From Salinisphaera sp963835375 (lineage in GTDB: Bacteria; Pseudomonadota; Gammaproteobacteria; Nevskiales; Salinisphaeraceae): DNA of 64,000 nucleotides. The notes beneath the pieces were generated by a model. The model was not told where the DNA came from. It saw only the letters and a program-made list of their open reading frames with translations, and did no database searches. A program made the position numbers and the translations under genes. Below, in pieces: positions 18,360-28,022 of the stretch. The stretch is taken from contig CAWIGB010000037.1 of assembly GCA_963835375.1 (NCBI GenBank), positions 62,001 to 126,000 of the forward strand, read 5' to 3'. Numbering within the stretch: position 1 is the first letter of the stretch; each line of letters starts with the position of its first letter.

Positions 18360-18844
18360 GGCCGGTCCACGAATGCGCTGCACATGAAACCACGGGCTTG
18401 GCGTGCAAACGAACGCCGCTCGCCCGCAGGCCGGATGCCCCCACCTTGTGCTGAGCGCTTCGGCGGAAACACGCTGAGCCGTCTGTCCGCGCCGTGCGCT
18501 TCGAGCCGCGCCGCATACGGCCGATTCCAACTTCGATTCGGGCGCGGAAAAACCGACCGGCGTCCGCCAGAAATACCGACCACCCTGCTCTGGTGGCGAC
18601 ATGGGCGCTCTGCGTCCACGTGCGAGACGCGACAGTCGTCGCCACTAACTAATTGAGGCGAAGGGCAGACTTTGGTCGCAGGTTCATTGTCGCGGGGCTA
18701 ATGCACGGCTATGGTCAACATGCGGCGACACAAAGCCGATCACCCGATCGCCGATCAGCATGCGACCCGTGATGTAGCCATTGTCCACTCGCGCGCCGCT
18801 GCGACGCGTTCATTGCGAATCGCAGATCACTGCAAAGGAGAACC
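18360..18844. other. Non-coding stretch upstream of TRAP operon
   Basis: About 485 bases between the chemoreceptor and dctP. No protein-like frame stands out. It must contain the TRAP operon promoter, and AAAGGAG (18834-18840) is the dctP ribosome binding site. I see no convincing operator. Confidence 0.5.
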
Positions 18845-19939
18845 ATGAAAATCAGAATGTTCGCTCGGCATGCCGCCTTGTACGCCGGCCTGGTCGGTGG
18901 CGTGCTTGTTGCTGGCGCTGCCAGCGCCGCATCCAACAGCAGCGATTCGCTGCACTTCCTGCCGATGCCGAAGGTCTCGGGCGGCCCGGTCAAGGTCGAC
19001 GGCGATCAGCAGTTCACGATCAAGTTCGGCATCGGTCTGGCCGAGAGCAGCGCCCAGTATCGCGGCGTCGCCTACTTCAAGAAGATCGTCGAACAACGCA
19101 GTAACGGCCATATCAAGGTCAACATCTTCCCGAGCGCGCAGCTCGGCGACGACCTGCAGATGACGAGCGCGCTACAGTCCGGCACGGCCGAGATGACCCA
19201 GCCCTCGACCTCGCCGCTGATCAAGATGGAGCCGGAACTGGCGGTGTTCGACCTGCCGTTCCTGTTCGACAACGCGCAGCAGGCCGACAAGGTGCTAGAT
19301 GGCCCGATCGGGCAGAAGATTCTCAAGCAGATTACTGATCACAAGAACGGCCTGGTCGCGCTGGGCTGGGCCGAGAACGGTTTCCGCGAGCTCACCGACA
19401 GCAAGGGCGTGATCAATTCGCCGAAGGATCTGCACGGTCTGAAGATCCGTACCATGCAGAGCCCGGTGCAGCTGGATATCTGGCGCACGCTTGGCGCCAA
19501 CCCGACGCCGATGTCGTTCGCGGAACTGTTCACCGCGCTCGACCAGGGCACCGTGGACGCCCAAGAGAACCCGTGGGTGACGATCCTGACCTCCAAATTC
19601 TATGAGGTTCAGTCCAACGCCACCGCGACCAAGCATGTCTACACGCCGTTCATCACACTGATGTCAGAGCGTTTCTGGCAGCGGCTGCCCAAGCCGTATC
19701 AGAAGCTGGTCAGCACGGCGAGCGTCCAGATGGGCAACTACGAGCGCAAGGTCAGCCGCGACATCGACGCCCAGGCCAAGAGCGAGCTCAAGAAGAAGGG
19801 CCTGAAGATCACCGATCTTTCCGACAGCCAGCGCGAAGCATTCAAGAAGAAATCGGAGCCGGTGTACAAGGACTTCAAGAGCAAGATCGGCGAACCGCTG
19901 TTCGACCAGGTCATGAAGGCGACCAACCACCCTCATTAA
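18845..19939 (+). CDS. dctP: TRAP transporter substrate-binding protein DctP
   Basis: A 364-residue periplasmic solute receptor of the DctP family. Residues 1-28 form a signal peptide ending AGAASA. The carboxylate-binding Arg lies in LKIRTMQSPVQLDIW, followed by the family segment PMSFAELFTALDQGTVDAQENP. It delivers an organic acid to the DctQM permease encoded downstream. The ribosome site AAAGGAG is 5 bases upstream. The next gene is a D-2-hydroxyacid dehydrogenase-linked TRAP set, hinting at a hydroxy- or keto-acid substrate (inference). Confidence 0.92.
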   Translation: MKIRMFARHAALYAGLVGGVLVAGAASAASNSSDSLHFLPMPKVSGGPVKVDGDQQFTIKFGIGLAESSAQYRGVAYFKKIVEQRSNGHIKVNIFPSAQLGDDLQMTSALQSGTAEMTQPSTSPLIKMEPELAVFDLPFLFDNAQQADKVLDGPIGQKILKQITDHKNGLVALGWAENGFRELTDSKGVINSPKDLHGLKIRTMQSPVQLDIWRTLGANPTPMSFAELFTALDQGTVDAQENPWVTILTSKFYEVQSNATATKHVYTPFITLMSERFWQRLPKPYQKLVSTASVQMGNYERKVSRDIDAQAKSELKKKGLKITDLSDSQREAFKKKSEPVYKDFKSKIGEPLFDQVMKATNHPH

Positions 19940-19977
19940 AGAGCCGGTGACCCGCGCTCCCGGAGCGCTACCGAAAC

Positions 19978-20009
19978 CAATGGGCGGACCCTGTGTGGTC
20001 CGCCCATTG
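19978..20009 (+). terminator. Intra-operon hairpin after dctP
   Basis: Perfect 13-bp stem CAATGGGCGGACC with a 6-base loop, located between dctP and dctQ. There is no T-run, so it is more likely an mRNA-stabilising or attenuating hairpin. It would give higher levels of the receptor than of the permease, a common arrangement. Confidence 0.55.
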
Positions 20010-20045
20010 CCATTCATTCGTCGTGATCTTGCGGGGTCATAATCC

Positions 20046-20540
20046 ATGGACGCGCTTGTTGCCACCGTTGAGCGCGGTGTTCATTACCTGCGTATCGGGC
20101 TGGGCGTTCTCGTCGGCCTGCTGACGATCGCCGTGTTCTTCTGCGTCTCGGCCAATGTGTTCGGCCGCTTCGTGCTCAACAATTCCTACGACTGGGCCGA
20201 GGCGATGTCGCGCTACTTCTTCATCTGGGCCGTGCTGGTGGGCGGCGGCGTTGGCTGTCTGGCCAACGAGAACATCGCGGTCACATTCGTGAAGGACGCG
20301 GTGCCGAACGCGGTGGCGCGGATCTTCGACATCCTCAAGATCGCGATCGTCTACGCGGTCTGCGTGATCATCGTGATGGCCTATCAGCAGCTCGTGTCGG
20401 GCTATGTGAGCGTCACCCCACTGCTGGGTATATCGAAGACTTATCTGTACATGGCGATGCTCGCCTTCGCGGCGCTGCTTGCGATTGCCAACACGGTGGA
20501 TCTGCTGCGGCTGATCGCCCGCTTCACACGGAGGGCGTGA
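20046..20540 (+). CDS. dctQ: TRAP transporter small permease DctQ
   Basis: A 164-residue inner-membrane protein with four hydrophobic helices. NVFGRFVLNNSYDWAEAMSRYFFIW is the typical DctQ region around TM2. It forms the permease with DctM. Its stop precedes the dctM ATG by only 2 bases, with the dctM ribosome site inside the dctQ end. Confidence 0.9.
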   Translation: MDALVATVERGVHYLRIGLGVLVGLLTIAVFFCVSANVFGRFVLNNSYDWAEAMSRYFFIWAVLVGGGVGCLANENIAVTFVKDAVPNAVARIFDILKIAIVYAVCVIIVMAYQQLVSGYVSVTPLLGISKTYLYMAMLAFAALLAIANTVDLLRLIARFTRRA

Positions 20541-20542
20541 CC

Positions 20543-21799
20543 ATGTTCATGCTCGGCATGCTCGCCGCACTGCTGGTGCTGCTCGCGATCGGCATCCCGA
20601 TTTCGATCGGCCTGGCCGGTATCAGCATCTATCTGATGATGCACTACCACTACGCGTTCTCGCCGCTGATCCAGCAGGGCGTGAACGGGCTGGATTCCTT
20701 CCCGCTGCTGGCCATTCCGTTGTTCATCATGGTCGGCGAGGTGATGAGCCACGGCGGCATCGCCCGCCGGCTGGTGCGCTTCGCCAGTTCGCTGGTGGGT
20801 TTCATGGCCGGCGGCCTCGGCCAGATCGCGGTGCTGACCTCCATGTTTTTCGGCGGCATCAGTGGCTCGGCGGTGGCAGACGCCTCGGCGATCGGCGGCA
20901 TGCTGATCCGGCCGATGAAGGAGAAAGGCTATTCGGCCGCGGCCGCCACCGCGATCGTGGTCGCGGCGTCGGTGGTCGGCATCATCGTGCCACCGTCGAT
21001 TCCGATGATTCTGTTCGGCGTGGTGACCAACACTTCCATCTCGAATCTGTTCCTGGCCGGCATCGTGCCAGGGCTGCTGGTCACCGTCGGGCTCATGCTC
21101 ACGACCTACTTCACTTCGCGCTCCAGCGGCGCTGCGCAGTCGTTTTCGCTGCGCGAGGTGGCCGATTCGTTCCTGGCCGCGCTGCCGGCGCTGATGCTGC
21201 CGCTGATCATCGTCGGCGGCATCCTGGGCGGCGTGTTCACGCCGACCGAGAGTTCGGCGATCGCGCTGATCTACGCCATCGTCGTGTCGCTGTTCTTCTA
21301 TCGCACGCTTTCGCTCAGGAAGCTGTTCCAGCTGTTCGTGAACACCGGCCAGCTGACCGGCGTCGTGCTGTTGCTGCTGACGTTTGCCAACGTGCTGGCC
21401 TGGCTGCTCACCGCCAACATGGTGCCGCAGCACATCGTCGCGGCCCTGACCGCGCTCACCGACCAGCGTTTCGTGATGCTGATGATCCTGATCGTGGTAC
21501 TGCTGCTGGTCGGGTTCTTCATGGACCTCACGCCGGCGATGGTCATCCTCGCGCCGCTGATGACGCCGGTGGTGACCAAGCTCGGCATCGACCCGGTCTA
21601 TTTCGGCGTGCTGATGTCGTTCGCGCTGGGCATCGGGCTGATCACGCCGCCGGTGGGCACCGTGCTGTATGTCGGCTGCGGCGTGGGCGATGTGCCGATG
21701 GAAAAACTTTCGGCCGCGCTGCTGCCCTACTATGCCGTGCTGCTGGCGCTGCTGTTCCTGTTCATTCTCTTCCCGGGGATCGTGCTGTGGTACCAGTAG
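20543..21799 (+). CDS. dctM: TRAP transporter large permease DctM
   Basis: A 418-residue, roughly 12-helix sodium-coupled permease. Family motifs include PLLAIPLFIMVGEVMSHGGIA, FFGGISGSAVADASAIGG, VPPSIPMI and the C-terminal FALGIGLITPPVGTVLYVG. ATG 20543 is preferred over GTG 20537, because GGAGGG (20530-20535) is correctly spaced only for the ATG. Confidence 0.92.
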   Translation: MFMLGMLAALLVLLAIGIPISIGLAGISIYLMMHYHYAFSPLIQQGVNGLDSFPLLAIPLFIMVGEVMSHGGIARRLVRFASSLVGFMAGGLGQIAVLTSMFFGGISGSAVADASAIGGMLIRPMKEKGYSAAAATAIVVAASVVGIIVPPSIPMILFGVVTNTSISNLFLAGIVPGLLVTVGLMLTTYFTSRSSGAAQSFSLREVADSFLAALPALMLPLIIVGGILGGVFTPTESSAIALIYAIVVSLFFYRTLSLRKLFQLFVNTGQLTGVVLLLLTFANVLAWLLTANMVPQHIVAALTALTDQRFVMLMILIVVLLLVGFFMDLTPAMVILAPLMTPVVTKLGIDPVYFGVLMSFALGIGLITPPVGTVLYVGCGVGDVPMEKLSAALLPYYAVLLALLFLFILFPGIVLWYQ

Positions 21800-21842
21800 T
21801 CCGCACCGCCGATATCCGCCCACCCGACCTGACGGACCGCCG

Positions 21843-22874
21843 ATGAGCCGCGCCCTCTCCATTCTGACGCCCGATGCCCAGTACGACGACGATGCCGAGC
21901 TCGAACGCGAAACCGCCGGGGCGGATTTCGCGTTCACCATCTTTCGCGAACGCGAAGCCGAGCGGATCGACGAGGCGCAATGGCGTGCGGCGGATGCGCT
22001 ACTGGTCTGGCACGAAGTATTCATCGACCGCGAACTGATCGCCAAGCTCGACAACTGCCGGGTAATCGTGCGCGCCGGGGTCGGTTTCGATCATATCGAT
22101 CTGGACGCGGCCGCGGCCGCCGGCATCCCGGTCTGCAACACGCCCGACTACGGCACCAGCGAAGTCGCCGATCATGCCATTGGCATGCTGCTGGCCTTCC
22201 GCCGCGGGCTGATGTTTCACGACCAGCGCCTGCAGCGCTCGCCGGTGGCCGAATTCAAGCCGGGCGCGCCGCAAGTCGAGCGTGTGCGCGGCAGCCGGCT
22301 TGGCATCGTCGGGCTGGGCCGGATCGGTACCGCCACCGCCCTGCGCGCCAAGGCGTTCGGCATCGAAGTGATCGCCTACGACCCGGAACTGCCGCGTGGC
22401 CAGGAGATCGCGGTCGGCGTATCGCGCGTGGACAACCTTGCCGAACTACTCGAAACCTGCGATGCGGTCAGCCTGCACACGCCGCTCAACGAACAGACCC
22501 ATCATCTGATCGATGCCGATGCCTTGAGCCGCATGCCGGCGCACGCGGTGTTGATCAATACCGCGCGCGGGGCGGTCATCGATATCGATGCGCTCTATAC
22601 CGCGCTGGTCGAAGGCCGAATCGCGGGTGCCGCGCTGGACGTGTTGCCCGAGGAGCCGCCGAACATGAACCGGCCGCTGTTCGCCGCAATCGAACGCGGC
22701 GACGAGCGCCTCAAGGATCGGCTGATTCTCACACCGCATGCTGCCTGGTACAGCCCGGCCAGCCGCGCCGATGCGCGCCGACTGTCCACCGAAACCCTGA
22801 CGCGCTATCTGCGCGGCGAGGGCCTGCGCAACTGCGTCAACGCCGAGCTTTTGAAGCAGTACGGGCACCACTGA
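21843..22874 (+). CDS. D-isomer-specific 2-hydroxyacid dehydrogenase
   Basis: A 343-residue NAD(P)-dependent dehydrogenase of the phosphoglycerate dehydrogenase/CtBP branch. The Rossmann glycine motif is LGIVGLGRIGTATA. The catalytic set is Arg in NTARGAVIDIDAL, Glu in VLPEEPPNMNRP and His in LTPHAAWYSPASR. It lies 43 bases after dctM on the same strand, so it probably oxidises or reduces the acid imported by the TRAP transporter. The exact substrate is unknown. Confidence 0.88.
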   Translation: MSRALSILTPDAQYDDDAELERETAGADFAFTIFREREAERIDEAQWRAADALLVWHEVFIDRELIAKLDNCRVIVRAGVGFDHIDLDAAAAAGIPVCNTPDYGTSEVADHAIGMLLAFRRGLMFHDQRLQRSPVAEFKPGAPQVERVRGSRLGIVGLGRIGTATALRAKAFGIEVIAYDPELPRGQEIAVGVSRVDNLAELLETCDAVSLHTPLNEQTHHLIDADALSRMPAHAVLINTARGAVIDIDALYTALVEGRIAGAALDVLPEEPPNMNRPLFAAIERGDERLKDRLILTPHAAWYSPASRADARRLSTETLTRYLRGEGLRNCVNAELLKQYGHH

Positions 22875-22930
22875 GACCAGGCCGCACAGGCGCCAACGGC
22901 GCCGAAAGCGGCCCACTGGCAGCCGCGATG

Positions 22931-22978
22931 ACTGCATCCCGGGACCGCGTTCCCGGGTAGGATGCAGTATCGATCTTT
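22931..22978 (+). terminator. Terminator-like hairpin after the TRAP operon
   Basis: ACTGCATCCCGGGA pairs with TCCCG and GGATGCAGT across a 6-base loop, leaving a 4-base bulge on the right arm. It is followed by ATCGATCTTTT. It lies 56 bases after the dehydrogenase stop and before the next gene. Confidence 0.5.
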
Positions 22979-23014
22979 TCGCGGCGGTATGCCGCGTGCC
23001 CGACTTCGCATCCT

Positions 23015-24631
23015 ATGCAACTCAGCTTCATCGGCGGCGCCGAAAGCGTAACCGGCTCGGCCAGCCTGCTGGTCGACGAACGCCTCGGCGTCCGTTTTCT
23101 CGTCGACTGCGGCGCCCATGCCGAACGCGGTGCCGGCTTCGCGGACGGCGCGCCCAGGCTCGGATTCGACGCCCGGCGGCTCGATTTCGTCGTGCTCACG
23201 CATGCCCATCGCGACCACACCGGGCGGCTGCCGCAACTGCACCGGGCCGGCTTTCGCGGCCCGGTGTATTGCACTGAGGCCACCGCCTGGCTGACCGAAC
23301 TGGCACTGCGCGACGCCGCGAAGTTCAGCGACGAATACGATGGGGCCGACGTCGACCTCATCGATTTCCAGCCGCTCGATAAGCGCCCGGATTTCCGCTT
23401 CGATCGCGCGCTGCGCATGCACGGCCTCTGGCTTACCTTTCATCGCAGCGCCCATATTCTAGGCGCGGTGGCGGTGACCGTGACCTGGCGCAGCGGTGTG
23501 GGCATGGAGCGCGCCATCGTGTTCAGCGGCGACATTGGCGGCAATACGCCCGACAACCCGTTTCAATCGCTGCTGGCCGGGCAGACGCTGCCGGGCACCG
23601 CCGATTACATGGTGGTGGAATCCACGCGCGGGGCCGAACCGCCGCGCGAGCCGCACTTCAAGTCGTTCGCAGCCCGCATGGTGGCCTGGGCCGAGCTGTT
23701 CGCCGACAGCGATACCCGCGGCGGCGGGCCGGTCATCGCGCCCTGCTTCGCCATCCATCGCGCGCAGGAACTGTTATTCGATCTCGACTATGTGCTGCGC
23801 ACGACCGACATCGGTCGACCGGACGCACAGGGCCGGCCGCGGTGGCTGTCGCTCGATGCTCCGCTGGCCGTGCGCATGACCGATGTCTTCGGCACCGTAC
23901 TCGCAGACGGAAGTGGCGGCACCGCCACCGCGCCGGCTTATCGCAACCCGCAGCTGGCCGAACGCCTCGGCCTGGCCAACGAAGCGGAAGTGGACGCCCA
24001 TCTCGCCGCACTCTGGCAGCGGGTCCGCCTCAACCGGGCACCCGGCGGCACGCTGCGCGCCATGCGGGATCCGAGTCTGAGCCGGATGATCGCGCTCGCC
24101 GGCAGCGGCATGTGCCAGGGCGGGCGTGTCGTCGACTTCATCGATGATCAGATCGACAACCCGGCGGCGACCATCGTGCTCTGCGGCTACGCTCCACCTA
24201 ACACGGGCGCCGGGCGCCTGCGCCAGCTGGCCGCGGGCGAGTGGCCGGCCGACACGCCGCTGACGCTGGGCAACGCCCGTATCGGGCCGGAACGTGTCCG
24301 AGCGCGCATCGTCGACTTCGGCGACTATTATTCCGGCCACGGCGACCTGGAGGCGCTCGTTCGCTTTGTCTTCGACCGGGCCAGCGATGCTCCCGTCACG
24401 CGCCCCGCCACGGTGTATCTCAACCACGGCGACCCGGAAATGCGCACCGGGCTGGCCGCCACCCTCCGCGATCGCGCCGCCGCAGGGCGCGAGGTCGACC
24501 GCCCGATCGAGGGCATTGAACTGGCCGAGACGGGGCGGGTATACGATCTCGATGCGGCGGACCGGATATGGCGTGATCGCCCCATGCCCAGCCTGAGCGC
24601 GCTGCGCCGCTCCGACGAAACCATCGGCTAA
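23015..24631 (+). CDS. MBL-fold beta-CASP metallohydrolase
   Basis: A 538-residue metallo-beta-lactamase protein with beta-CASP and RMMBL-like regions. Metal-binding motifs are VLTHAHRDHTGRLPQL, HRSAHILGAV and FSGDIG; later come GSGMCQGGRVVDF and YYSGHGDLEALV. The architecture resembles the exonuclease/RNase family of YsH1/CPSF73 relatives in bacteria, which act on RNA. A role in RNA processing is inference. It is preceded by a terminator-like hairpin and is probably its own transcript. Confidence 0.85.
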   Translation: MQLSFIGGAESVTGSASLLVDERLGVRFLVDCGAHAERGAGFADGAPRLGFDARRLDFVVLTHAHRDHTGRLPQLHRAGFRGPVYCTEATAWLTELALRDAAKFSDEYDGADVDLIDFQPLDKRPDFRFDRALRMHGLWLTFHRSAHILGAVAVTVTWRSGVGMERAIVFSGDIGGNTPDNPFQSLLAGQTLPGTADYMVVESTRGAEPPREPHFKSFAARMVAWAELFADSDTRGGGPVIAPCFAIHRAQELLFDLDYVLRTTDIGRPDAQGRPRWLSLDAPLAVRMTDVFGTVLADGSGGTATAPAYRNPQLAERLGLANEAEVDAHLAALWQRVRLNRAPGGTLRAMRDPSLSRMIALAGSGMCQGGRVVDFIDDQIDNPAATIVLCGYAPPNTGAGRLRQLAAGEWPADTPLTLGNARIGPERVRARIVDFGDYYSGHGDLEALVRFVFDRASDAPVTRPATVYLNHGDPEMRTGLAATLRDRAAAGREVDRPIEGIELAETGRVYDLDAADRIWRDRPMPSLSALRRSDETIG

Positions 24632-24867
24632 GGGCGGTGGCGAATGGCCCGCCGTTTTAAGGATGCAAGACCTTTCGGTACTGGACAGCACAGGCCACGA
24701 CCGCTGCAATAAGGCCTCATTCGGAAGCCTGTCAGGCACCACGCCTTGACCCATGCCGGCGCCGGGTGAACGAGCCCCCTCGCGCGTAAAAAGGAGACAA
24801 TCTGCGCCGCGACGCCTCCATAAGTCAGCCGGGCGCCCTCGATCGGGACCCCGACCGCATCGCCCGG

Positions 24868-25728
24868 GTGGCCGCCATCTGTCGTCGCGACGCGCTCGAT
24901 GCGCTGTCGGCGTCACGCTGGCTCACCCACCTGCCACGCCGCCTGCTGCTGCGCCTGGTCGAACGCCGGGTCGATACGTTCGCACGGCAACTGATCGAAT
25001 TCGACAGCCGCATAGCACGGCACGGGCTGGCCGCGGCCAGTGCCTGGGGGCTCATGCAATGGGCCGGCCCAGTGTCTCAGACCGGCAAGCCGGCGGCGCC
25101 CGGTCAGCCGCTGCTGCTGGTCTCGAACCATCCCGGACTGGTGGATGCGGTGGCGCTGCTGTCGCAGCTGGAGGCCCACGATGTCCGGCTGCTGGTGGCC
25201 GAGCGACCGCTGTTCCATGCCCTGCCCGCGCTGCGGCGTCATCTGATCATGGTGGCCGCGGCCGGCGGCGGTCGGGCATGGTCGGTGCGCGCGGCCGTCC
25301 AGCATCTGCGCGCCGGAGGCACGATATTGACCTATCCCGCCGGCCGGATCGAACCCGATCCGGCATCCGACCCGGCAGACGCACAGGCGGCCCTCGAGTG
25401 CTGGTCAGCCAGCACCACCTACCTCGCTCGCCGCGTGCCGGAGCTGAGGGTGCAACCGATTGTCGTCAGCGACGTCATCGCATCGCGCTATCGTCGCCAC
25501 TGGCTGGCTCGTCAGGCCGCCAACGCCCACGATCGGGACGCGGTGGCCGCCGCACTGCAAGTCCTGAGCGCGCGCCCCCACGGCGCCCACCCGCATCTGG
25601 CGATGGGCGCCGCCCTCTCCTGCCAGCCGACAGATGCTCTGCACGAGCGAACGCTACGCGCGATGACGGGCCTGATGCGCGCCTGCCAGCCGCCCCAACA
25701 GCGCGCCGGGGTTGGCGACCCGCCGTGA
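24868..25728 (+). CDS. PlsC-like acyltransferase
   Basis: A protein of about 286 residues with the 1-acyl-glycerol-3-phosphate acyltransferase motifs: VSNHPGLVDAVAL is the HX4D catalytic motif, and TYPAGRIEPDP resembles the phosphate-binding block. The acceptor lipid is unknown. The GTG at 24868 has no ribosome site. In frame 66 bases upstream is a CTG (24802), five bases after a strong AAGGAG at 24791-24796, so the true protein may start there with 22 more residues. Confidence 0.8.
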   Translation: MAAICRRDALDALSASRWLTHLPRRLLLRLVERRVDTFARQLIEFDSRIARHGLAAASAWGLMQWAGPVSQTGKPAAPGQPLLLVSNHPGLVDAVALLSQLEAHDVRLLVAERPLFHALPALRRHLIMVAAAGGGRAWSVRAAVQHLRAGGTILTYPAGRIEPDPASDPADAQAALECWSASTTYLARRVPELRVQPIVVSDVIASRYRRHWLARQAANAHDRDAVAAALQVLSARPHGAHPHLAMGAALSCQPTDALHERTLRAMTGLMRACQPPQQRAGVGDPP

Positions 25729-25802
25729 ACCGGCTCGCATGTCCGATCCGGGAAGCGCCCTGATAACCTCTATTACACCCTCGCAAAAAAAGGACCATCG
25801 AT

Positions 25803-26665
25803 ATGAGTCATCCTGCTCTGATTCCGGGCCAGGTCGCCGTGGTGATCGGCGGAGCCGCCGGCATCGGCCGTGCCGCGGCCGAAGGTTTCGCCCGCCGCGG
25901 GCTGCATGTGTGCATCGCCGATCGCGACATGGAGCGCCTCGCCGAGGCCGAGACCGCGGTGCGTGCCGCCGGCGCGGCTCACGATGGCCATGTCATGACC
26001 CACGCCGTGGACGTGGCCGACGTCGAGCAGGTCATCACTCTCGAATCGGTCGTGCGCTCGCGTTTCGGCGGGACCGACGTGCTGATGAACAACGCCGGCG
26101 TCCAGCCGGGCAGCGACATCTTCGGCCCGTCCGAGAACTGGCGCCAGGTGCTCGGCATCAACCTCTGGGGCGTGATCCACGGCACCCAGACATTCGTGCC
26201 GAAGATGATCGAGCGCGGCGGCCCGGGGCTGGTCATCAACACCGGATCCAAGCAGGGCATCACCACGCCGCCGGGCGACCCGGCCTACAACACCGCCAAG
26301 GCCGGGCTGAAGGCCTTCACCGAGGCGCTGGCGCACGAACTGCGCAATACCGACGGCTGCGAACTGAGCGCGCATCTGCTCATTCCCGGCTTCGTATTCA
26401 CCCAGCTCACCCGGCCCGGCGAAACCGAGAAGCCGGCATCTGCCTGGACGCCGGAACAAACCGCCGACTTCATGTTCGACAGCGTCTCGACGCCGGCGAT
26501 TTCTACATTCTCTGCCCGGACAACGACGTGCCGCGCTGGCTCGACGAAAAACGAATGCAATGGGCGATCGGCGATATCGTTGAGAACCGGCCGCCATTAT
26601 CGCGCTGGCATCCGGATTACGCCGATGCCTTCCAGGCGTTTGTGAACGACGGTTCAAAGCGCTGA
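25803..26665 (+). CDS. Short-chain dehydrogenase/reductase, frameshifted near the end
   Basis: A classical SDR of about 287 residues. VIGGAAGIGRAAAEGF is the cofactor-binding loop, NNAGVQPGS follows, and INTGSKQG plus the AYNTAKAG tyrosine-lysine pair form the active site. Near 26480-26495 the frame slips and the family-specific tail FYILCPDNDVPRWLDEKRMQ continues in another frame to the stop at 26665. The catalytic part is unaffected. Substrate unknown; gene stands alone between an acyltransferase and an APC permease. Confidence 0.82.
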
Positions 26666-26713
26666 CGAGCCGGCGCGGGCGCTCGAGATGGACGCCCACG
26701 CCATGCCGTGTAT

Positions 26714-28018
26714 TCAAGGATAGCGGCGCCGCAAAAAGTGGCCGCGCACGCCGCGTCCGTAGACCAACTCGAACAGTCCGGACACGACAACGAAGCCGGC
26801 GAAGACGGCCACGCCGGTCGGGTTGCTGCGCCAGGTATGGCCGATCAGCACAATGAGCGCAGTCCCGCAGAGCAGCACCCCCAGCCCGTGCAGCACACGC
26901 GATCCGTGGATCTGCGGGGCCAGCCGCCAGGCCGCAGCATTGACCAGGGCAAACACCAGCAGAAAGCTTGCACTGCCGATGATGGCGATGTCGGTCAGGT
27001 CGATGAGGTTGGCCAGAACGAGACTGAGTGATGCCGTGGCCAGCACGCCGGTCATTGGCAGGCCGTGGCGTTCGGCGTCGAATCGGCTCGGCAGCACGCC
27101 GTCGCGAGCGAGTACATAACCCAGCCGGGCGTTGCCATAGAGTGTGGCGTTGATCGCGGACAGCGTCGCCAGCACAGCGGCAAGCGACACCAGCACGAAA
27201 CCGGCCCGGCCGAGCGCCGGTTCGGCGGCGACCGCAAGCACATAGTCGCGTACCGCCAGCACCTGGGCCTCGGGCACCGTGCCCACGGCGATCACCGCGA
27301 TCAGCACGTAAAGCGCAACGACCGAGAGTACGGCAATCAGAAAAGCACGCGGCAGGTTGCGCGCGGGGTCGCGGATATCCTCCGCCGAGTTCGCGATGAG
27401 TTCGAAGCCCTCGTACGCCACGAAGATGATCATGCCGGCCGAAACGACCGACAACGCCGACCCCCAATGCACGGGCGCGAGCCGGGATGCCTCCACGTAG
27501 GACGCGCTGAACACGATCACGATCGCCAGCAACACGATCTTGAGCGCCACCACGGCGGTCTCGGACCGGCTGACCAGCGACGCACTCACGAGATTAATCA
27601 CAGTGGGCAGCACGATCGCCAGACTGATCAGAGCGTGCACGAGCAGCGCCCCGCGGCCCGGGCCGAAGAAGGTGCCGGCATAGGACGCAAACGCGGTCGC
27701 ATACAGGGCGATGGTCACCAGATAGCTCAGCCAGAGCATCAGATTGAGGCTGCCGGACAACAGATTGTTGCCGAAGGCCGCGTCGATGAAGGCCACCGTC
27801 CCGCCGCGGCTGGGATAAGCCACAGACAACCGGGCATAGGCCAGCGCCGTGATCAGTGCGATCACGCCGCCGACCAGAAAGGCGACCGGCGTCGCGCCGT
27901 GCGACAACGCCATCGCCTCGCCAAGCACGGCGAAGATACCACCGCCGACCATGCCGCCGACGCCGATCGCCACTGCGCCCCAGAGGCCGACCGCGCCGGC
28001 GCTGTCCCTGCCCGCCAC
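26714..28018 (-). CDS. APC family amino acid permease
   Basis: A 434-residue permease of the amino acid/polyamine/organocation superfamily with about 12 helices. The first helix has the unwound consensus IGVGGMVGGGIFAVLG, and FVAYEGFELIANSAEDIRDP is the conserved segment after TM6. The substrate is unknown. GTG 28018 is favoured as the start; the longer frame to 28150 is not hydrophobic and overlaps the small upstream ORF. Coupled to that ORF with a 4-base gap. Confidence 0.85.
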   Translation of the reverse strand: MAGRDSAGAVGLWGAVAIGVGGMVGGGIFAVLGEAMALSHGATPVAFLVGGVIALITALAYARLSVAYPSRGGTVAFIDAAFGNNLLSGSLNLMLWLSYLVTIALYATAFASYAGTFFGPGRGALLVHALISLAIVLPTVINLVSASLVSRSETAVVALKIVLLAIVIVFSASYVEASRLAPVHWGSALSVVSAGMIIFVAYEGFELIANSAEDIRDPARNLPRAFLIAVLSVVALYVLIAVIAVGTVPEAQVLAVRDYVLAVAAEPALGRAGFVLVSLAAVLATLSAINATLYGNARLGYVLARDGVLPSRFDAERHGLPMTGVLATASLSLVLANLIDLTDIAIIGSASFLLVFALVNAAAWRLAPQIHGSRVLHGLGVLLCGTALIVLIGHTWRSNPTGVAVFAGFVVVSGLFELVYGRGVRGHFLRRRYP

Positions 28019-28022
28019 CGAT

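Noticed and set aside
18357..18370. TAGGGCCGGT at the chemoreceptor stop as a repeat copy
   Set aside because: Identity to copy C ends after ten bases; the following sequence is unrelated.
20441..22054. 537-residue minus-strand open frame
   Set aside because: It is antisense to dctQ/dctM and full of His/Gln/Arg/Asp repeats that mirror GC-rich codons. The plus-strand genes show clear TRAP motifs.
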